A DNA stretch of 64,000 nt, taken from positions 1 to 64,000 of the forward strand of contig CAIXDS010000258.1 of the NCBI GenBank assembly GCA_903918195.1, written 5' to 3'. The translations under genes were made by a program, and so were the position numbers. The DNA comes from an uncultured Acetobacteraceae bacterium. GTDB taxonomy: Bacteria > Pseudomonadota > Alphaproteobacteria > Acetobacterales > Acetobacteraceae. Shown here piece by piece: positions 53,647-62,179 of the stretch (position 1 is its first letter; each line of letters opens with the position of its first letter). The notes beneath the pieces were generated by a model. The model worked only from the letters and a program-made list of their open reading frames with translations, searched no databases and was not told the DNA's origin.

Positions 53647-54420
53647 TCAGGGAATGGCGGGCGCCGCCGCGACGGTCATAGCGGTGTCCCTGCCGCAGCG
53701 ATGCCGGCGCTGCACCAAGTAGTTGGCGCGCATCTGGTCGAAATTGTCGAAGTGTATTTCCTTGGCGCGCGGGTCGATCTGCCGGGTGGCGACGATGTCG
53801 GCGGCGACCTCGATGCTTTCGGCGATGATGATCGTCTGCACCGACAGGCCGCTGCCGACGATCGCCCCGGTGGTGGTCCACAGCAGGGCGTTCACCAGTA
53901 TGACGTCGGCGGCGGCGTCGCGGTAGGTGCGGGGGCCGATGAAGGGCAGCATCACGTAGCCGCCTTCGCCTACCCCCATGCGGCACAGGCTGAGGCCGAT
54001 ATCCGCCGGCACCGGCTCGTAGCCCCGCAGGCTGGCCTCGTCCCACCAGCCCAGCACGCCGGCGGTGGAGTTGATGCCGAAGCGCTCCGCCGCATTCCAG
54101 GCGGTCGATAGGTCGCCGACCAACAGGCTGGACAGCAGCGTCAGCGGCTCGTTGATCAGGTTGGAGATCACCCGCGCCGGTCCGGGGGCAGGGGCAGCGG
54201 AGGGCGACGGTTCCGGCGCGGCCGGCAGCAGGCTGTCGAGCCAGGAATAGATCGTGCGGTTGAAGGCGAAGATGATGCGGTTATAGCCGTTCAGCAGGTC
54301 GCCGGCAGCGGCGGGGTCGGGGGGGACAGCGGCCGGTTCCGCCGCCCCGGCCATGGCCGGGGCGCACAGCAGCAGCATTGCCAGCAGGCAGGCGGCCAGG
54401 CAGGCGGGCAAACGCAACAC
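53647..54420 (-). CDS. mlaA: MlaA/VacJ family outer-membrane protein
   Basis: 257 residues from GTG 54420, which leaves a normal signal peptide (LACLLAMLLLCAPAMAGA); the frame stays open to a TTG at 54456. The core has NGYNRIIFAFNRTIYSWLD, NEPLTLLSSLLVGD, RFGINSTAGVLGWWDEAS and GEGGYVMLPFIGPRTYRDA, the strongly conserved MlaA blocks. It should pull mislocalised phospholipids from the outer-membrane outer leaflet. A canonical lipobox is not obvious. It is apart from other Mla genes but shares the lipid-transport theme with the pqi operon. Confidence 0.88.
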   Translation of the reverse strand: MLRLPACLAACLLAMLLLCAPAMAGAAEPAAVPPDPAAAGDLLNGYNRIIFAFNRTIYSWLDSLLPAAPEPSPSAAPAPGPARVISNLINEPLTLLSSLLVGDLSTAWNAAERFGINSTAGVLGWWDEASLRGYEPVPADIGLSLCRMGVGEGGYVMLPFIGPRTYRDAAADVILVNALLWTTTGAIVGSGLSVQTIIIAESIEVAADIVATRQIDPRAKEIHFDNFDQMRANYLVQRRHRCGRDTAMTVAAAPAIP

Positions 54421-54482
54421 CGGGCCTCGCGTGTCGGATAAGCCGGAACGAACCAAATCAAAGCTCCCACGCCGCCATATGA

Positions 54483-55271
54483 TCAGCCCCGCCTGGCGGA
54501 GGCCGCGCTGTCCGCCACCAGGTCCTGCCGCTCGATCCGTCGCAGCGACGTCGCCATTCGCATCTCGTCGCGTCGGATATCCTCGATCGTCGCACAGGTG
54601 AAGGTGATATGTGCGGCCGCCGCCTGCTCGGCGGCGCGCGCATCGCCGGCCAGGACCGTCGAACCGATGGCGAGGTGCTGATCCAGCAGCATCGCGCGCA
54701 CCCCGGAGCGGCGGTACAACTGCTCGCGATTGTAGAAGATGCCGCGGCGCATGAGGTCGCCCAGCACGCGCATGATGTGCAGCAGCAGCACGTTATGCGC
54801 CGCCTCGTAGATCAGGCCGTGCAACTCGACGTCGCAATCCGCCTCCTCGGTCGGGTCCTCGGCGCCGTGCGCCGCCTGCATCCGCGCCAGACAGGCGTGG
54901 ATTGCCGCCCGGTCCGGCCCGGTTGCCCGCAGGGCGGCGAGGCCCGAGGCATGCGCCTCGATGCACCGCCGGTACTCGAAATAATCGGCCGCCGTGCGCT
55001 CGTCATCGGCCAGCAGCTCGGCCAGCGGGTCCACCAGCGGACCCAGGAAGCGGGCCACGACGGTGCCAGACTTGCCGGTGATCAGCAGGCCCTTTTGTTC
55101 CAGAAGGGCCAGGGCCGCGCGCAGCGACGGGCGGGAGACGCCGAGCTTCTCGGCCAGTTCCCGCTCGGATGTCAGACGCTCGCCGGGACGCAGGACGCCT
55201 TCGAGGATCATGGTCTGGATGCGCTGGGCGATGATGTCCGCCAGGGGAACAGGCCGGATCTGCTCGGTCAT
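54483..55271 (-). CDS. FadR/GntR-family regulator, probably of lactate uptake
   Basis: 262 residues from ATG 55271. The N-terminal winged helix, LADIIAQRIQTMILEGVLRPGERLTSERELAEKLGVSRPSLRAALALLEQKGLL, is classical GntR. The FCD effector domain has the metal-binding pattern with DCDVELHGLIYEAAHN and LLDQHLAIGSTVLAGD. It is divergent from lldP, like LldR next to lactate genes, so L-lactate-responsive control is inferred. A 7-bp inverted repeat in the shared intergenic region is a candidate operator. Confidence 0.88.
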   Translation of the reverse strand: MTEQIRPVPLADIIAQRIQTMILEGVLRPGERLTSERELAEKLGVSRPSLRAALALLEQKGLLITGKSGTVVARFLGPLVDPLAELLADDERTAADYFEYRRCIEAHASGLAALRATGPDRAAIHACLARMQAAHGAEDPTEEADCDVELHGLIYEAAHNVLLLHIMRVLGDLMRRGIFYNREQLYRRSGVRAMLLDQHLAIGSTVLAGDARAAEQAAAAHITFTCATIEDIRRDEMRMATSLRRIERQDLVADSAASARRG

Positions 55272-55332
55272 GGAAGCTTCCTGAGGCTGCGGGCGGCAAG
55301 GTGCACGGACCAAGCTGCCATAGCGCCGGGAT

Positions 55333-55355
55333 TTTACCATTTAAAACTTGGTAAA
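55333..55355. promoter_or_regulatory. Candidate GntR operator between regulator and lldP
   Basis: TTTACCA (55333-55339) and TGGTAAA (55349-55355) are perfect inverted arms separated by nine bases, in an unusually AT-rich patch of the divergent intergenic region. A second TTGG/CCAA pair follows near 55365-55379. Confidence 0.5.
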
Positions 55356-55587
55356 TTAATCTTGCCAAGACCGTTTTGGTGCGGATAGGTGTCCATCGCC
55401 CGGCCATCACAAGCCAGGCCCAGACAGCACGACAAAACGGCGGAGCCACAGAACGCTCGACGCCCAGGGAGGAAAGCATGCTCCAGGATGGAGACCATGG
55501 CGCACGGGACGCCCCACGCTGCACCGCCGGCCGGCCGACCGGCCGGAAGCGGCAAGCAGTATCCATTGCAATGAACGCGGAGGAAAA

Positions 55588-57195
55588 ATGTTCCACCAGC
55601 TTCTGACGCCGGTCGGGGACAGCCTGGGGCTGTCCGTGCTGGTGGCCGTTCTGCCGATCGTCACGGTGCTTGTCCTGCTCGGGCTGTTGCGGCGGCCGGC
55701 GTGGCAGGCGGCCCTGGCCGGTCTGGTCCTCGGCCTGATCATCGCAGTTACCGCCTGGCAGGTGCCGCCCCGGCTCGCGTTCAACGCGGTGCTGAACGGT
55801 GGCGTGTTCGCGCTCTGGCCGGTGATGTGGATCGTGGTCAATGCGCTGCTGCTCTACAACATCGCCGTGGAATCGGGCCGGTTCGATGCGTTCCGTTCCT
55901 GGGTGATCACCCATCTGCCGAACGATCGCCGGGTGGTTCTGGTGGTGGTCGGCTTCTGTTTCGGCGCCTTGCTGGAAGGGGTTTCGGGGTTCGGCACGCC
56001 GGTCGCCATTACCAGCTCGCTGCTGATTCTGGTCGGTTATCCGCCGCTCGAGGCGCTGGTGTTCGTGCTGATCTTCAACACCGCGCCGGTGGCGTTCGGT
56101 GCGCTCGGCGCGCCGGTGACGGTGCTGGGCGCGGTGACCGGTCTGCCGACCACGGCGCTGGCGGCGATGATCGGCCGGCAATTGCCGGTCATCGCATTGC
56201 TTGTTCCGTTCTATGTGATGGCGCTGTACGGCGGCCGGCGTTCGGTGAAGGCGTTGTGGCCGGTGCTGCTGGTTGCCGGCGGCAGTTTTGCAACCTCGCA
56301 GTTTCTGGCTTCCAACTATATCGACTATACGCTCACCGACGTGCTGTCCTCGCTCGGTTCGTTGACCGCCACGCTGCTGTTCCTGCAGATCTGGCGCCCG
56401 GCGCCGGATGCCGCGTTCGCGATTGCCGACAGGCGCCTGGCGAGCGCAGAGCTGGCCTCCTCCGTGCCGGCCTGGCAGGGCTGGCTTCCCTGGGTGATCG
56501 TGTCTGTGGTCGTGATTCTGTGGACCTCGTTCAAGCTGTCCGCGATCGGGCAGCAGAACATCCCCTGGCCGGGCCTGGACAAAGCGATTTCAATCACCCT
56601 CTATAACGACAAGCCTTATGCTGCGGTCTGGGCCTTTCAGCCGTTGGGCACCGGCACCGCGATCCTGCTGGCCGCGGTCATCACCGCGCTGATCGTCGGC
56701 TTGTCGCCGGGCGGGTTCGTGCGCTGCGTCGGACACACCATCCGTCAGGTCTGGCTGGCCGTCGTCACGGTGACGCTGATCGTCGCCCTGGCCTATCTGA
56801 TGAACTACTCCGGCCTTGCCTACACGCTGGGCAAGGGCGTTGCGTCCACCGGGCATCTTTTTGTCCTGCTGTCGCCTTTCCTGGGCTGGGTGGCGGTGAT
56901 GCTGTCGGGCAGCGACACCTCGGGCAATGCGCTGTTCGGCAATCTGCAGGTGGTGGCGGCGCGGCAGCTCGATCTCAATCCCATCCTGTTCGCGGCGACC
57001 AATTCGTCGGGCGGCGTGATGGGCAAGATGATTTCGCCGCAGAACATCGCCACCGGCGTTTCGGTGACCAAGCTGAAAGGTCAGGAGGGTGTCGTGTTCG
57101 CGCGCACGTTCGTCCACAGCATCGTGCTGACCGTGTTTCTCGGCTTGCTTGTCGCGGTGCAGCAATATCTCATCCCAGGCATCATCCCAGGCTAG
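55588..57195 (+). CDS. lldP: L-lactate permease
   Basis: 535 residues, starting after a GGAGGA site. About 13 helices; the family blocks are present: SLGLSVLVAVLPIVTVLVLLGLLRRPAWQAALAGL at the start, EGVSGFGTPVAITSSLLILVGYPPLEAL, NTAPVAFGALGAPVTVLGAVTGLP and, near the end, LSGSDTSGNALFGNLQVVAARQLDLNPILFAATNSSGGVMGKMISPQNIATG. It imports lactate by proton symport. The stop codon is inside the stem of the following terminator. No lactate dehydrogenase gene is adjacent. Confidence 0.93.
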   Translation: MFHQLLTPVGDSLGLSVLVAVLPIVTVLVLLGLLRRPAWQAALAGLVLGLIIAVTAWQVPPRLAFNAVLNGGVFALWPVMWIVVNALLLYNIAVESGRFDAFRSWVITHLPNDRRVVLVVVGFCFGALLEGVSGFGTPVAITSSLLILVGYPPLEALVFVLIFNTAPVAFGALGAPVTVLGAVTGLPTTALAAMIGRQLPVIALLVPFYVMALYGGRRSVKALWPVLLVAGGSFATSQFLASNYIDYTLTDVLSSLGSLTATLLFLQIWRPAPDAAFAIADRRLASAELASSVPAWQGWLPWVIVSVVVILWTSFKLSAIGQQNIPWPGLDKAISITLYNDKPYAAVWAFQPLGTGTAILLAAVITALIVGLSPGGFVRCVGHTIRQVWLAVVTVTLIVALAYLMNYSGLAYTLGKGVASTGHLFVLLSPFLGWVAVMLSGSDTSGNALFGNLQVVAARQLDLNPILFAATNSSGGVMGKMISPQNIATGVSVTKLKGQEGVVFARTFVHSIVLTVFLGLLVAVQQYLIPGIIPG

Positions 57196-57230
57196 AACGC
57201 TCTGACCGTAAACGGTCAGAGCGTTCTAGC
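57191..57230 (+). terminator. Terminator of lldP overlapping its stop codon
   Basis: An 18-bp perfect stem, arms GCTAGAACGCTCTGACCG (57191-57208) and its complement (57213-57230), with a TAAA loop, followed by TTCTTGTTT. The TAG stop codon at 57193-57195 is within the left arm. Confidence 0.75.
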
Positions 57231-57302
57231 TTCTTGTTTCGGAGAGCAACTTTATCGGCTGGCTGTCGCCGGTCTGGCCGATGTTGCTCTAAAGAATGGA
57301 TT

Positions 57303-57346
57303 CCAAAGGCTCTGCCTTTGGCGGGGTCCAGGGGCAGAGCCCCTGG
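57303..57346. repeat. Double-hairpin REP-like element
   Basis: Two consecutive hairpins with three-base loops: CCAAAGGC-TCT-GCCTTTGG (57303-57321) and CCAGGGGC-AGA-GCCCCTGG (57328-57346). The arrangement is typical of repetitive extragenic palindromes. No further copy was noticed in the window. Confidence 0.55.
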
Positions 57347-57408
57347 CCTTCCTTGCCCTACTCCCAGCCCCCGTGCATCCTTCCTTCGTGCGAGGGAGGA
57401 CGTCGAAC

Positions 57409-58557
57409 GTGACCAGCAGTCACGGCAGCATCAGGCGTGGCTACTCGTTGTCGCGCGACCCCGCCGAGGCGGTGCGCGAATTGCACGAGGGCATCGCCCA
57501 GCCGGAGATGGGGCTGGCCGTGTTCTTCTGTTCGGCCGGCTATGATCTGGATGTCCTGGCCGGCGAACTCGGCCGGCGTTTCGCCGGCGTGGAGATCATC
57601 GGCTGCACGACCGCCGGCGAGATCACCCCGGTCGGCTACCGCGACGGCGCCATCACCGGCTTCAGCATCGCCGCCGCCGATTGCTGCGCGGTTACCGCCC
57701 GCATCGATGGTCTCTCCGGGTTCCAGATCTCCAACGGCCAGACCATGGCCGACGCGCTGATCGCCCGGCTGGCGCAGCGCGGCGCGGGCGCGCTATTGCC
57801 GCACAGCTTCGCCATGCTGCTGATCGACGGCATGTCCGCCAACCAGGAGACCGTGCTGAGCGCGATCCATGGCCGCATGGATGGCATCCCGATCGTTGGC
57901 GGCTCGGCGGGCGACGATCTGCGGCTGCAGCGCACGCATGTCTATCACCAGGGACGCTTCCACACCGACGCCGCCGTGCTGACGCTGGTGCGGCTTCGCC
58001 AGCCGGTGAAGATATTTCATTCCCAACATTTCTACAGCACCGACACCCGCCTGGTGGTGACCCAGGCCGATCCGGAGCGGCGGATCGTGAGCGAGATCAA
58101 CGCCGAGCCGGCGGCGCTGGAATATGCGCGAATCATCGGCATCGACGTGTCGGAGCTGACCCCTGCGGTTTTCGCCGAACGTCCGGTCATGGTGAAGGCC
58201 GGCGGCGAATTCTATGTCCGTTCGATTCAGCGCGCCAACGAAGACGGCAGCCTGACGTTTTTCTGCGCGATCGATGAAGGGGTGGTGCTGCGGCTCGCCC
58301 GCCACGAGGACATCGTGCTGCAGCTGCGCGCGCTGTTCGGCGCGATCCACGCCGATATCGGCCCGCCCGAACTGGTGATCGGCTTCGATTGCGTGCTGCG
58401 CAATCTGGAGGTGGAACGGCGCCAGCTTCGCCAGGTCGCCGGGCGCCTGCTGACCGAAAACAATGTGGTCGGCTTCAGTTCCTACGGCGAGCAGTTCGCC
58501 GGCATGCACGTGAACCAGACGTTTACCGGTGTGGCGATCGGGCGGGGCAAGGCATGA
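57409..58557 (+). CDS. FIST-domain sensor protein
   Basis: 382 residues from GTG 57409, which has GGAGG at nine bases; the ATG at 57373 has none. The FIST N domain shows MGLAVFFCSAGYDLDVLAGELGRRFAGVEIIGCTTAGEITPVGY, and the FIST C domain ENNVVGFSSYGEQFAGMHVNQTFTGVAIG at the end. FIST proteins bind small ligands, possibly amino acids or related metabolites, and are usually paired with kinases. Its stop overlaps the start of the next gene, a hybrid kinase, so the two form one sensing unit. Confidence 0.88.
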   Translation: MTSSHGSIRRGYSLSRDPAEAVRELHEGIAQPEMGLAVFFCSAGYDLDVLAGELGRRFAGVEIIGCTTAGEITPVGYRDGAITGFSIAAADCCAVTARIDGLSGFQISNGQTMADALIARLAQRGAGALLPHSFAMLLIDGMSANQETVLSAIHGRMDGIPIVGGSAGDDLRLQRTHVYHQGRFHTDAAVLTLVRLRQPVKIFHSQHFYSTDTRLVVTQADPERRIVSEINAEPAALEYARIIGIDVSELTPAVFAERPVMVKAGGEFYVRSIQRANEDGSLTFFCAIDEGVVLRLARHEDIVLQLRALFGAIHADIGPPELVIGFDCVLRNLEVERRQLRQVAGRLLTENNVVGFSSYGEQFAGMHVNQTFTGVAIGRGKA

Positions 58558-59963
58558 GCGCACTGTCGGCACCGGCGGCCGTCGTCGGCGAAGCGCGCCT
58601 GGTTCTGCTTGAGGCCGAGAACCGCAAGCTGCGCAAGATCAACAAGGTTCTGATGGACCGTGTCGAGCGCGCCCTGGACACCCAGACGGACAATGGTTTT
58701 TCGCTGTTCCAGACCGCGATCACGCTGGAGAGCAAGGTCAGCCAGCGCACCGCGGAACTGTCCACGCTGACGCAGACGCTGCGGCGCGAGATCTTCGAGC
58801 GGCGCGAGGCCGAGGCGGCGCTGCGCATCGCCAAGGCGGAGGCCGAACAGGCCAATCTCAGCAAGACCCGCTTCCTGCTGGCGGCCAGCCACGATTTGCA
58901 CCAGCCGCTCAACGCCGCCCGGCTGTTCCTCGGCGCGCTCGCCGACGAGGTGAGCGGCGAGCGTCCCCACGAGCTGATCGAACGGCTTGAATCCGCCCTG
59001 GAATCGGTGGACGACCTGCTGAGCGCCCTGCTCGATATCTCCCGGCTGGATGCCGGGGTCTGGCCGGTGCAGCGGGAGTCGTTCCCGCTGGCGCCGCTGC
59101 TGGCCCGGCTGGCCCACGAGTACCGGCCGCAGGCGCAGGCGCTCGGGCTGACGATGCGGGTGGTGCCGAGCCGCCTGGTGGTGCACACCGACCGCCGGCT
59201 GCTGGAACGGGTGATGCGCAACCTGATCAGCAACGCGATCCGCTACACCGGTTCCGGGCGCATTCTGGTCGGCTGCCGCCGCTGCGGCGCCGAGGCCCGC
59301 CTGATAGTGGCCGACACCGGCATCGGCATTCCCGACGAGAAACGGCAGACGATCTTCGAGGAGTTCCGCCAGCTCGGCAACAATCCGCGGCGCGACGACA
59401 AGGGGGTGGGGCTGGGCCTGGCCATCGTTGAGCGCATCGTCCGGCTGCTGGGCCTGTCGATCGCGGTCGAGTCCTGGCCCGGGCGCGGATCGCGCTTTGC
59501 CGTCCTTGTGCCGCTCGGCGTGGCGGGGGAGACCGGCCCGGAGGTGCCGCCTGCCGCGCCGCTGCTGGCCAGCACTCTGGACGGGCTGGTGGTGGTGGTG
59601 GTGGAGAACGACGCGGCGGTGCAGGCGGCCATGGCCACCCTGCTGCAGGGCTGGGGCTGCACCGTGGCGATCGCCGCCGCCGCGGCCGAGGCGATGGAGC
59701 GGCTCGCGGCGCTCGGCCGTGCGCCCAATCTGATCGTGGCCGATTACCACCTGGGCGGCGGCAGCCTCGGCATCGCGGCAATAGGTATGCTGCAGCAATG
59801 TTATGGGCCAGACGTGCCGGCGCTGGTCATTTCCGGCAACCGGTCCGAGGCGCTGGAAGCGGAGATCCGGGCGCTCGGGCATGGCTTCCTGCGCAAACCG
59901 GTGGCGCCGGCCAAGCTGCGGGCGATGCTGAGCTACCTGCTGAGCGAGGCGCGGCGGCGGTGA
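58554..59963 (+). CDS. Hybrid histidine kinase with C-terminal receiver
   Basis: 469 residues, start ATG overlapping the FIST stop as ATGA. A coiled coil spans about residues 15-105, with no membrane helix, so the kinase is cytosolic and likely receives its signal from the FIST protein. His113 in LAASHDLHQPLNAARLF is the phosphoacceptor; the ATPase has NLISNAIRYT, DTGIGIP and GVGLGLAIVERI. The receiver has Asp397 in IVADYHLGGG. This FIST plus NahK/ErcS'-like layout belongs to the pseudomonad circuit controlling PQQ-dependent alcohol oxidation. Confidence 0.88.
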   Translation: MSALSAPAAVVGEARLVLLEAENRKLRKINKVLMDRVERALDTQTDNGFSLFQTAITLESKVSQRTAELSTLTQTLRREIFERREAEAALRIAKAEAEQANLSKTRFLLAASHDLHQPLNAARLFLGALADEVSGERPHELIERLESALESVDDLLSALLDISRLDAGVWPVQRESFPLAPLLARLAHEYRPQAQALGLTMRVVPSRLVVHTDRRLLERVMRNLISNAIRYTGSGRILVGCRRCGAEARLIVADTGIGIPDEKRQTIFEEFRQLGNNPRRDDKGVGLGLAIVERIVRLLGLSIAVESWPGRGSRFAVLVPLGVAGETGPEVPPAAPLLASTLDGLVVVVVENDAAVQAAMATLLQGWGCTVAIAAAAAEAMERLAALGRAPNLIVADYHLGGGSLGIAAIGMLQQCYGPDVPALVISGNRSEALEAEIRALGHGFLRKPVAPAKLRAMLSYLLSEARRR

Positions 59964-60044
59964 GGCCGGGGGCGGAGCGGCGGGGCTGTTGGGCGACCGG
60001 ATTCGATCGACCCGTTCCGTTTGGTTTCAGTGTGTTATGCGCCG

Positions 60045-60075
60045 TATATGTGATAACGTTTCATTATCACATATA
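60045..60075. promoter_or_regulatory. Perfect 12-7-12 inverted site
   Basis: TATATGTGATAA (60045-60056), spacer CGTTTCA and TTATCACATATA (60064-60075) are exact complements. It shares the inner GATAA-N7-TTATC with the site in front of the tyrosine recombinase. It lies 81 bp beyond the hybrid kinase gene at the border of a low-GC segment. It may be a recombination site; an operator is the alternative. Confidence 0.6.
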
Positions 60076-60216
60076 GGATGGAACAATTGAATTAGGTCTG
60101 CTGTTGCTGAGAGGCACTCGGTTGCATCACAGATAGTTTACTGGATTTTTCGAAAGATTGGGCTATTTCTAATTTCTCAGAAAAATTACCGACTGTTCCA
60201 CCGGGAGTTCACCGAT

Positions 60217-60492
60217 ATGCCAACAAAGGCACAGACTTACGAACTCGAGAGCCTGCTTTGGGATGTAGTAGATAAAGGATTTGTCATTATTCACATATCA
60301 AAACTTTGGAGACTTTTAGACAAGGGCAGTCGCGCTGCTGGCACGTGGAAAGCATTACTCGACGCTTGGGACGAAATTGACCATGGAAAGGAACGCTCAG
60401 ACCTACATATTTTTGAAGCTAAGCACGAATATTTAGTTATTTCTGCAACGCCATCAGAGCTAATCGTCACAAAGGCCGGGGAACGCGGTTGA
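60217..60492 (+). CDS. Small hypothetical protein in the low-GC insert
   Basis: 91 residues, MPTKAQTYELESLLWDVVDKGFVII..., acidic and aromatic, ending in ELIVTKAGERG. Codon use is clearly AT-richer than the surrounding genes, so recent acquisition is likely. No domain recognised. A second short frame follows 34 bp later. Role unknown; the setting near toxin-antitoxin genes suggests an accessory maintenance function. Confidence 0.55.
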   Translation: MPTKAQTYELESLLWDVVDKGFVIIHISKLWRLLDKGSRAAGTWKALLDAWDEIDHGKERSDLHIFEAKHEYLVISATPSELIVTKAGERG

Positions 60493-60526
60493 GCGCTTCC
60501 TCGCTCACGACCGCGCAGGAGCAGTT

Positions 60527-60856
60527 ATGCCACGACCAATCACCAAGCTTAGCGACCACATCGCCAAGAATTTTGCCGCAGTTGGCTCTGTGGCGCTTAT
60601 CAGAAAGGCTGTACCTGTCCATGTCGGCACTCATATTCGCGAGACAGATAGAATAGACAACCGAACTCATGTTCGAGTTCTGCGTGGATTTCGGATAGCG
60701 CTTGCTGGTTTGATAGGCTGTTCTCCGACGGTAGCTGATCTCCGCAACTTGCTGAGCCGGCACGTTCGCCTCAACGGGCGGCGCGTTCCGCCTACGCGGT
60801 TCGTCGTATTCGGAAAGCAGCACAAAACCATGCACGGCAATAGCGGAATCGAATGA
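60527..60856 (+). CDS. Possible small hypothetical protein
   Basis: 109 residues, MPRPITKLSDHIAKNFAAV..., preceded by AGGAG five bases before the ATG. Basic, with a hydrophobic middle. An opposing frame covers the same bases, and no family is evident, so this is a weak call supported only by the ribosome site and by its place right after the gene at 60217. Confidence 0.35.
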   Translation: MPRPITKLSDHIAKNFAAVGSVALIRKAVPVHVGTHIRETDRIDNRTHVRVLRGFRIALAGLIGCSPTVADLRNLLSRHVRLNGRRVPPTRFVVFGKQHKTMHGNSGIE

Positions 60857-60947
60857 GTGAATCCGGACAACCCGTTTGGAACGGCGTGCCTCCGGCGCGG
60901 CGGTCCGAACGGGCCTGAAGCGAACGCGTCATGTGCACCGGACTTCT

Positions 60948-60991
60948 GCACCAGAAACGCCCTTAAATTTCAACGGCACCGTTTCTGGTGC
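60948..60991. repeat. 12-bp inverted repeat with 20-bp loop
   Basis: GCACCAGAAACG (60948-60959) and CGTTTCTGGTGC (60980-60991). It lies in an otherwise empty stretch (60857-61094) between the low-GC genes and the ParE-like toxin, and may mark an element end or terminator. Confidence 0.45.
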
Positions 60992-61094
60992 GGTAATTTT
61001 GAATTCTGAACCGTCCAGGACGCCGCCGCCGGCTTGCCCATGCCGCATCGTTCGTGTGGCGTGGTCGGCGGCGATTGGGAATGAGCTCACACGG

Positions 61095-61394
61095 TCAAGT
61101 ATCGCTCTCGTATCCTGACTCACGCCGGCTGCGTATCGCCAGAACAAAAACCGTATCTATGCTGACCACGAAGCAATAAAGTGCAATATAGCCGGGCGAA
61201 CCCCGCCCGATCACCAGCTCACGCCGACTGCCCTTGACAGGCCAGCCGATGAGCGGAGAGTGGGTCAGGATTTGGATCGCCTGCACGATCTCGTCAATCC
61301 GCGCGGGCGCGTCCTTGGCCTCGAACCGGGCCATATGGTCCGAAAAGCGCTCAAAGTCGTCAAGGACCTCCGGCGCGAGTTCGACGCGCGCCAT
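61095..61394 (-). CDS. RelE/ParE-family toxin
   Basis: 99 residues, MARVELAPEVLDDFERFSDHMARFEAKDAPARIDEIVQAI, then HSPLIGWPVKGSRRELVIGRGSPGYIALYCFV and VFVLAIRSRRESGY, the ParE fold pattern of two helices followed by a beta sheet with basic C-terminal residues. Its usual antitoxin should precede it; only a short, odd frame is found there (61403-61525), so it may be an orphan. Confidence 0.8.
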   Translation of the reverse strand: MARVELAPEVLDDFERFSDHMARFEAKDAPARIDEIVQAIQILTHSPLIGWPVKGSRRELVIGRGSPGYIALYCFVVSIDTVFVLAIRSRRESGYESDT

Positions 61395-61402
61395 GCGCCC
61401 GG

Positions 61403-61525
61403 TCAGCGCTCCGGCTTGCGAGCCACCGGTTTGGGCGGGTGCTCGCCGCGCGACCGGGCCTCGAGCCAGGCTTTCGCGGCTGTTCGGGACAACGTGGCGG
61501 GGCCTCTCGGCTGAGGGGCTGGCAA
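61403..61525 (-). pseudogene. Possible antitoxin remnant before the ParE-like gene
   Basis: From a TTG at 61525 the frame gives a 40-residue product ending TLSRTAAKAWLEARSRGEHPPKPVARKPER, resembling the C-terminal tail of antitoxins. Its stop is 8 bases before the toxin ATG, normal for such pairs, but no ATG or DNA-binding part remains. Confidence 0.25.
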
Positions 61526-61554
61526 CCCGTCGCCGCCGGCATTACGTTTACCAC

Positions 61555-61773
61555 ATGGGCACCATGCACTCCGTGACCGATGACGACGCCCCCGTGCCGC
61601 GACAGGAAACTGCTGAGGAGCGGCGACAGCGGCTCGCCTGGGAGGCAGAGAGGATTGCTGAGGCCCGCGCCGACGTTGCCGCCGGACGCGTCGTCTCCGC
61701 CGAGGCGGTCAACGCCTGGATCGACAGCCTCGGCACCGACCAGGAGTTGCCGCCGCCACGCTCCGGCCGCTGA
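61555..61773 (+). CDS. Antitoxin of a type II toxin-antitoxin pair
   Basis: 72 residues from ATG 61555; ATG 61564 is possible. The helix RQRLAWEAERIAEARADVAAGRVVSAEAVNAWIDSLGTDQELPPP matches the common RelB/ParD-like antitoxins with a WIDSL end. It lies 15 bp before the toxin gene on the same strand and should neutralise it and repress the operon. Confidence 0.75.
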   Translation: MGTMHSVTDDDAPVPRQETAEERRQRLAWEAERIAEARADVAAGRVVSAEAVNAWIDSLGTDQELPPPRSGR

Positions 61774-61788
61774 GGCACTGCCGCGCCT

Positions 61789-62097
61789 GTGCCGAGGGAC
61801 CTCCGTTACGCCGATCGGGCGATTGCTGACCTTGAAGCTGTCGTTGACTGGCAGACGCAACCAGGTTCGGGCGCGGCGGCCGTGCGGCGCGTGAAGGCAA
61901 TCCGGGCGGCAATCGAACGTCTCAGGGACGTTCCATGCCTCCATGTTCATGGGGAGCATCCAGGTACGCGGGAAATGTCCTGCCAGGGACATCGGGTGAT
62001 TTACGAGGTGGTTCCCGACACTGGACGCAACGCCACAGCCGGTAACGTGACGGTGCTGCGTGTGTTCGGGCCGGGACAGTCGCGCGACCGCCTGTAG
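61789..62097 (+). CDS. RelE/ParE-family toxin (paired)
   Basis: 102 residues. PRDLRYADRAIADLEAVVDWQTQ forms the first helices; VKAIRAAIERLRDVPCLHVHGEHPGTREMSCQGHRVIYEVVPDTGR and VTVLRVFGPGQSR give the beta sheet with the typical RE-x-x-x-x-RVIYEV strand. It follows its antitoxin and is distinct in sequence from the ParE-like gene at 61095. Probable post-segregational stabilisation of the replicon. Confidence 0.8.
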   Translation: MPRDLRYADRAIADLEAVVDWQTQPGSGAAAVRRVKAIRAAIERLRDVPCLHVHGEHPGTREMSCQGHRVIYEVVPDTGRNATAGNVTVLRVFGPGQSRDRL

Positions 62098-62179
62098 GCC
62101 GGCCTACGCCGCTGAAATGGCCATCTAAAATGGCATGCTAAATAGCGCTATTGTGGTACTCCCGCCATCGGTGCCGCGA

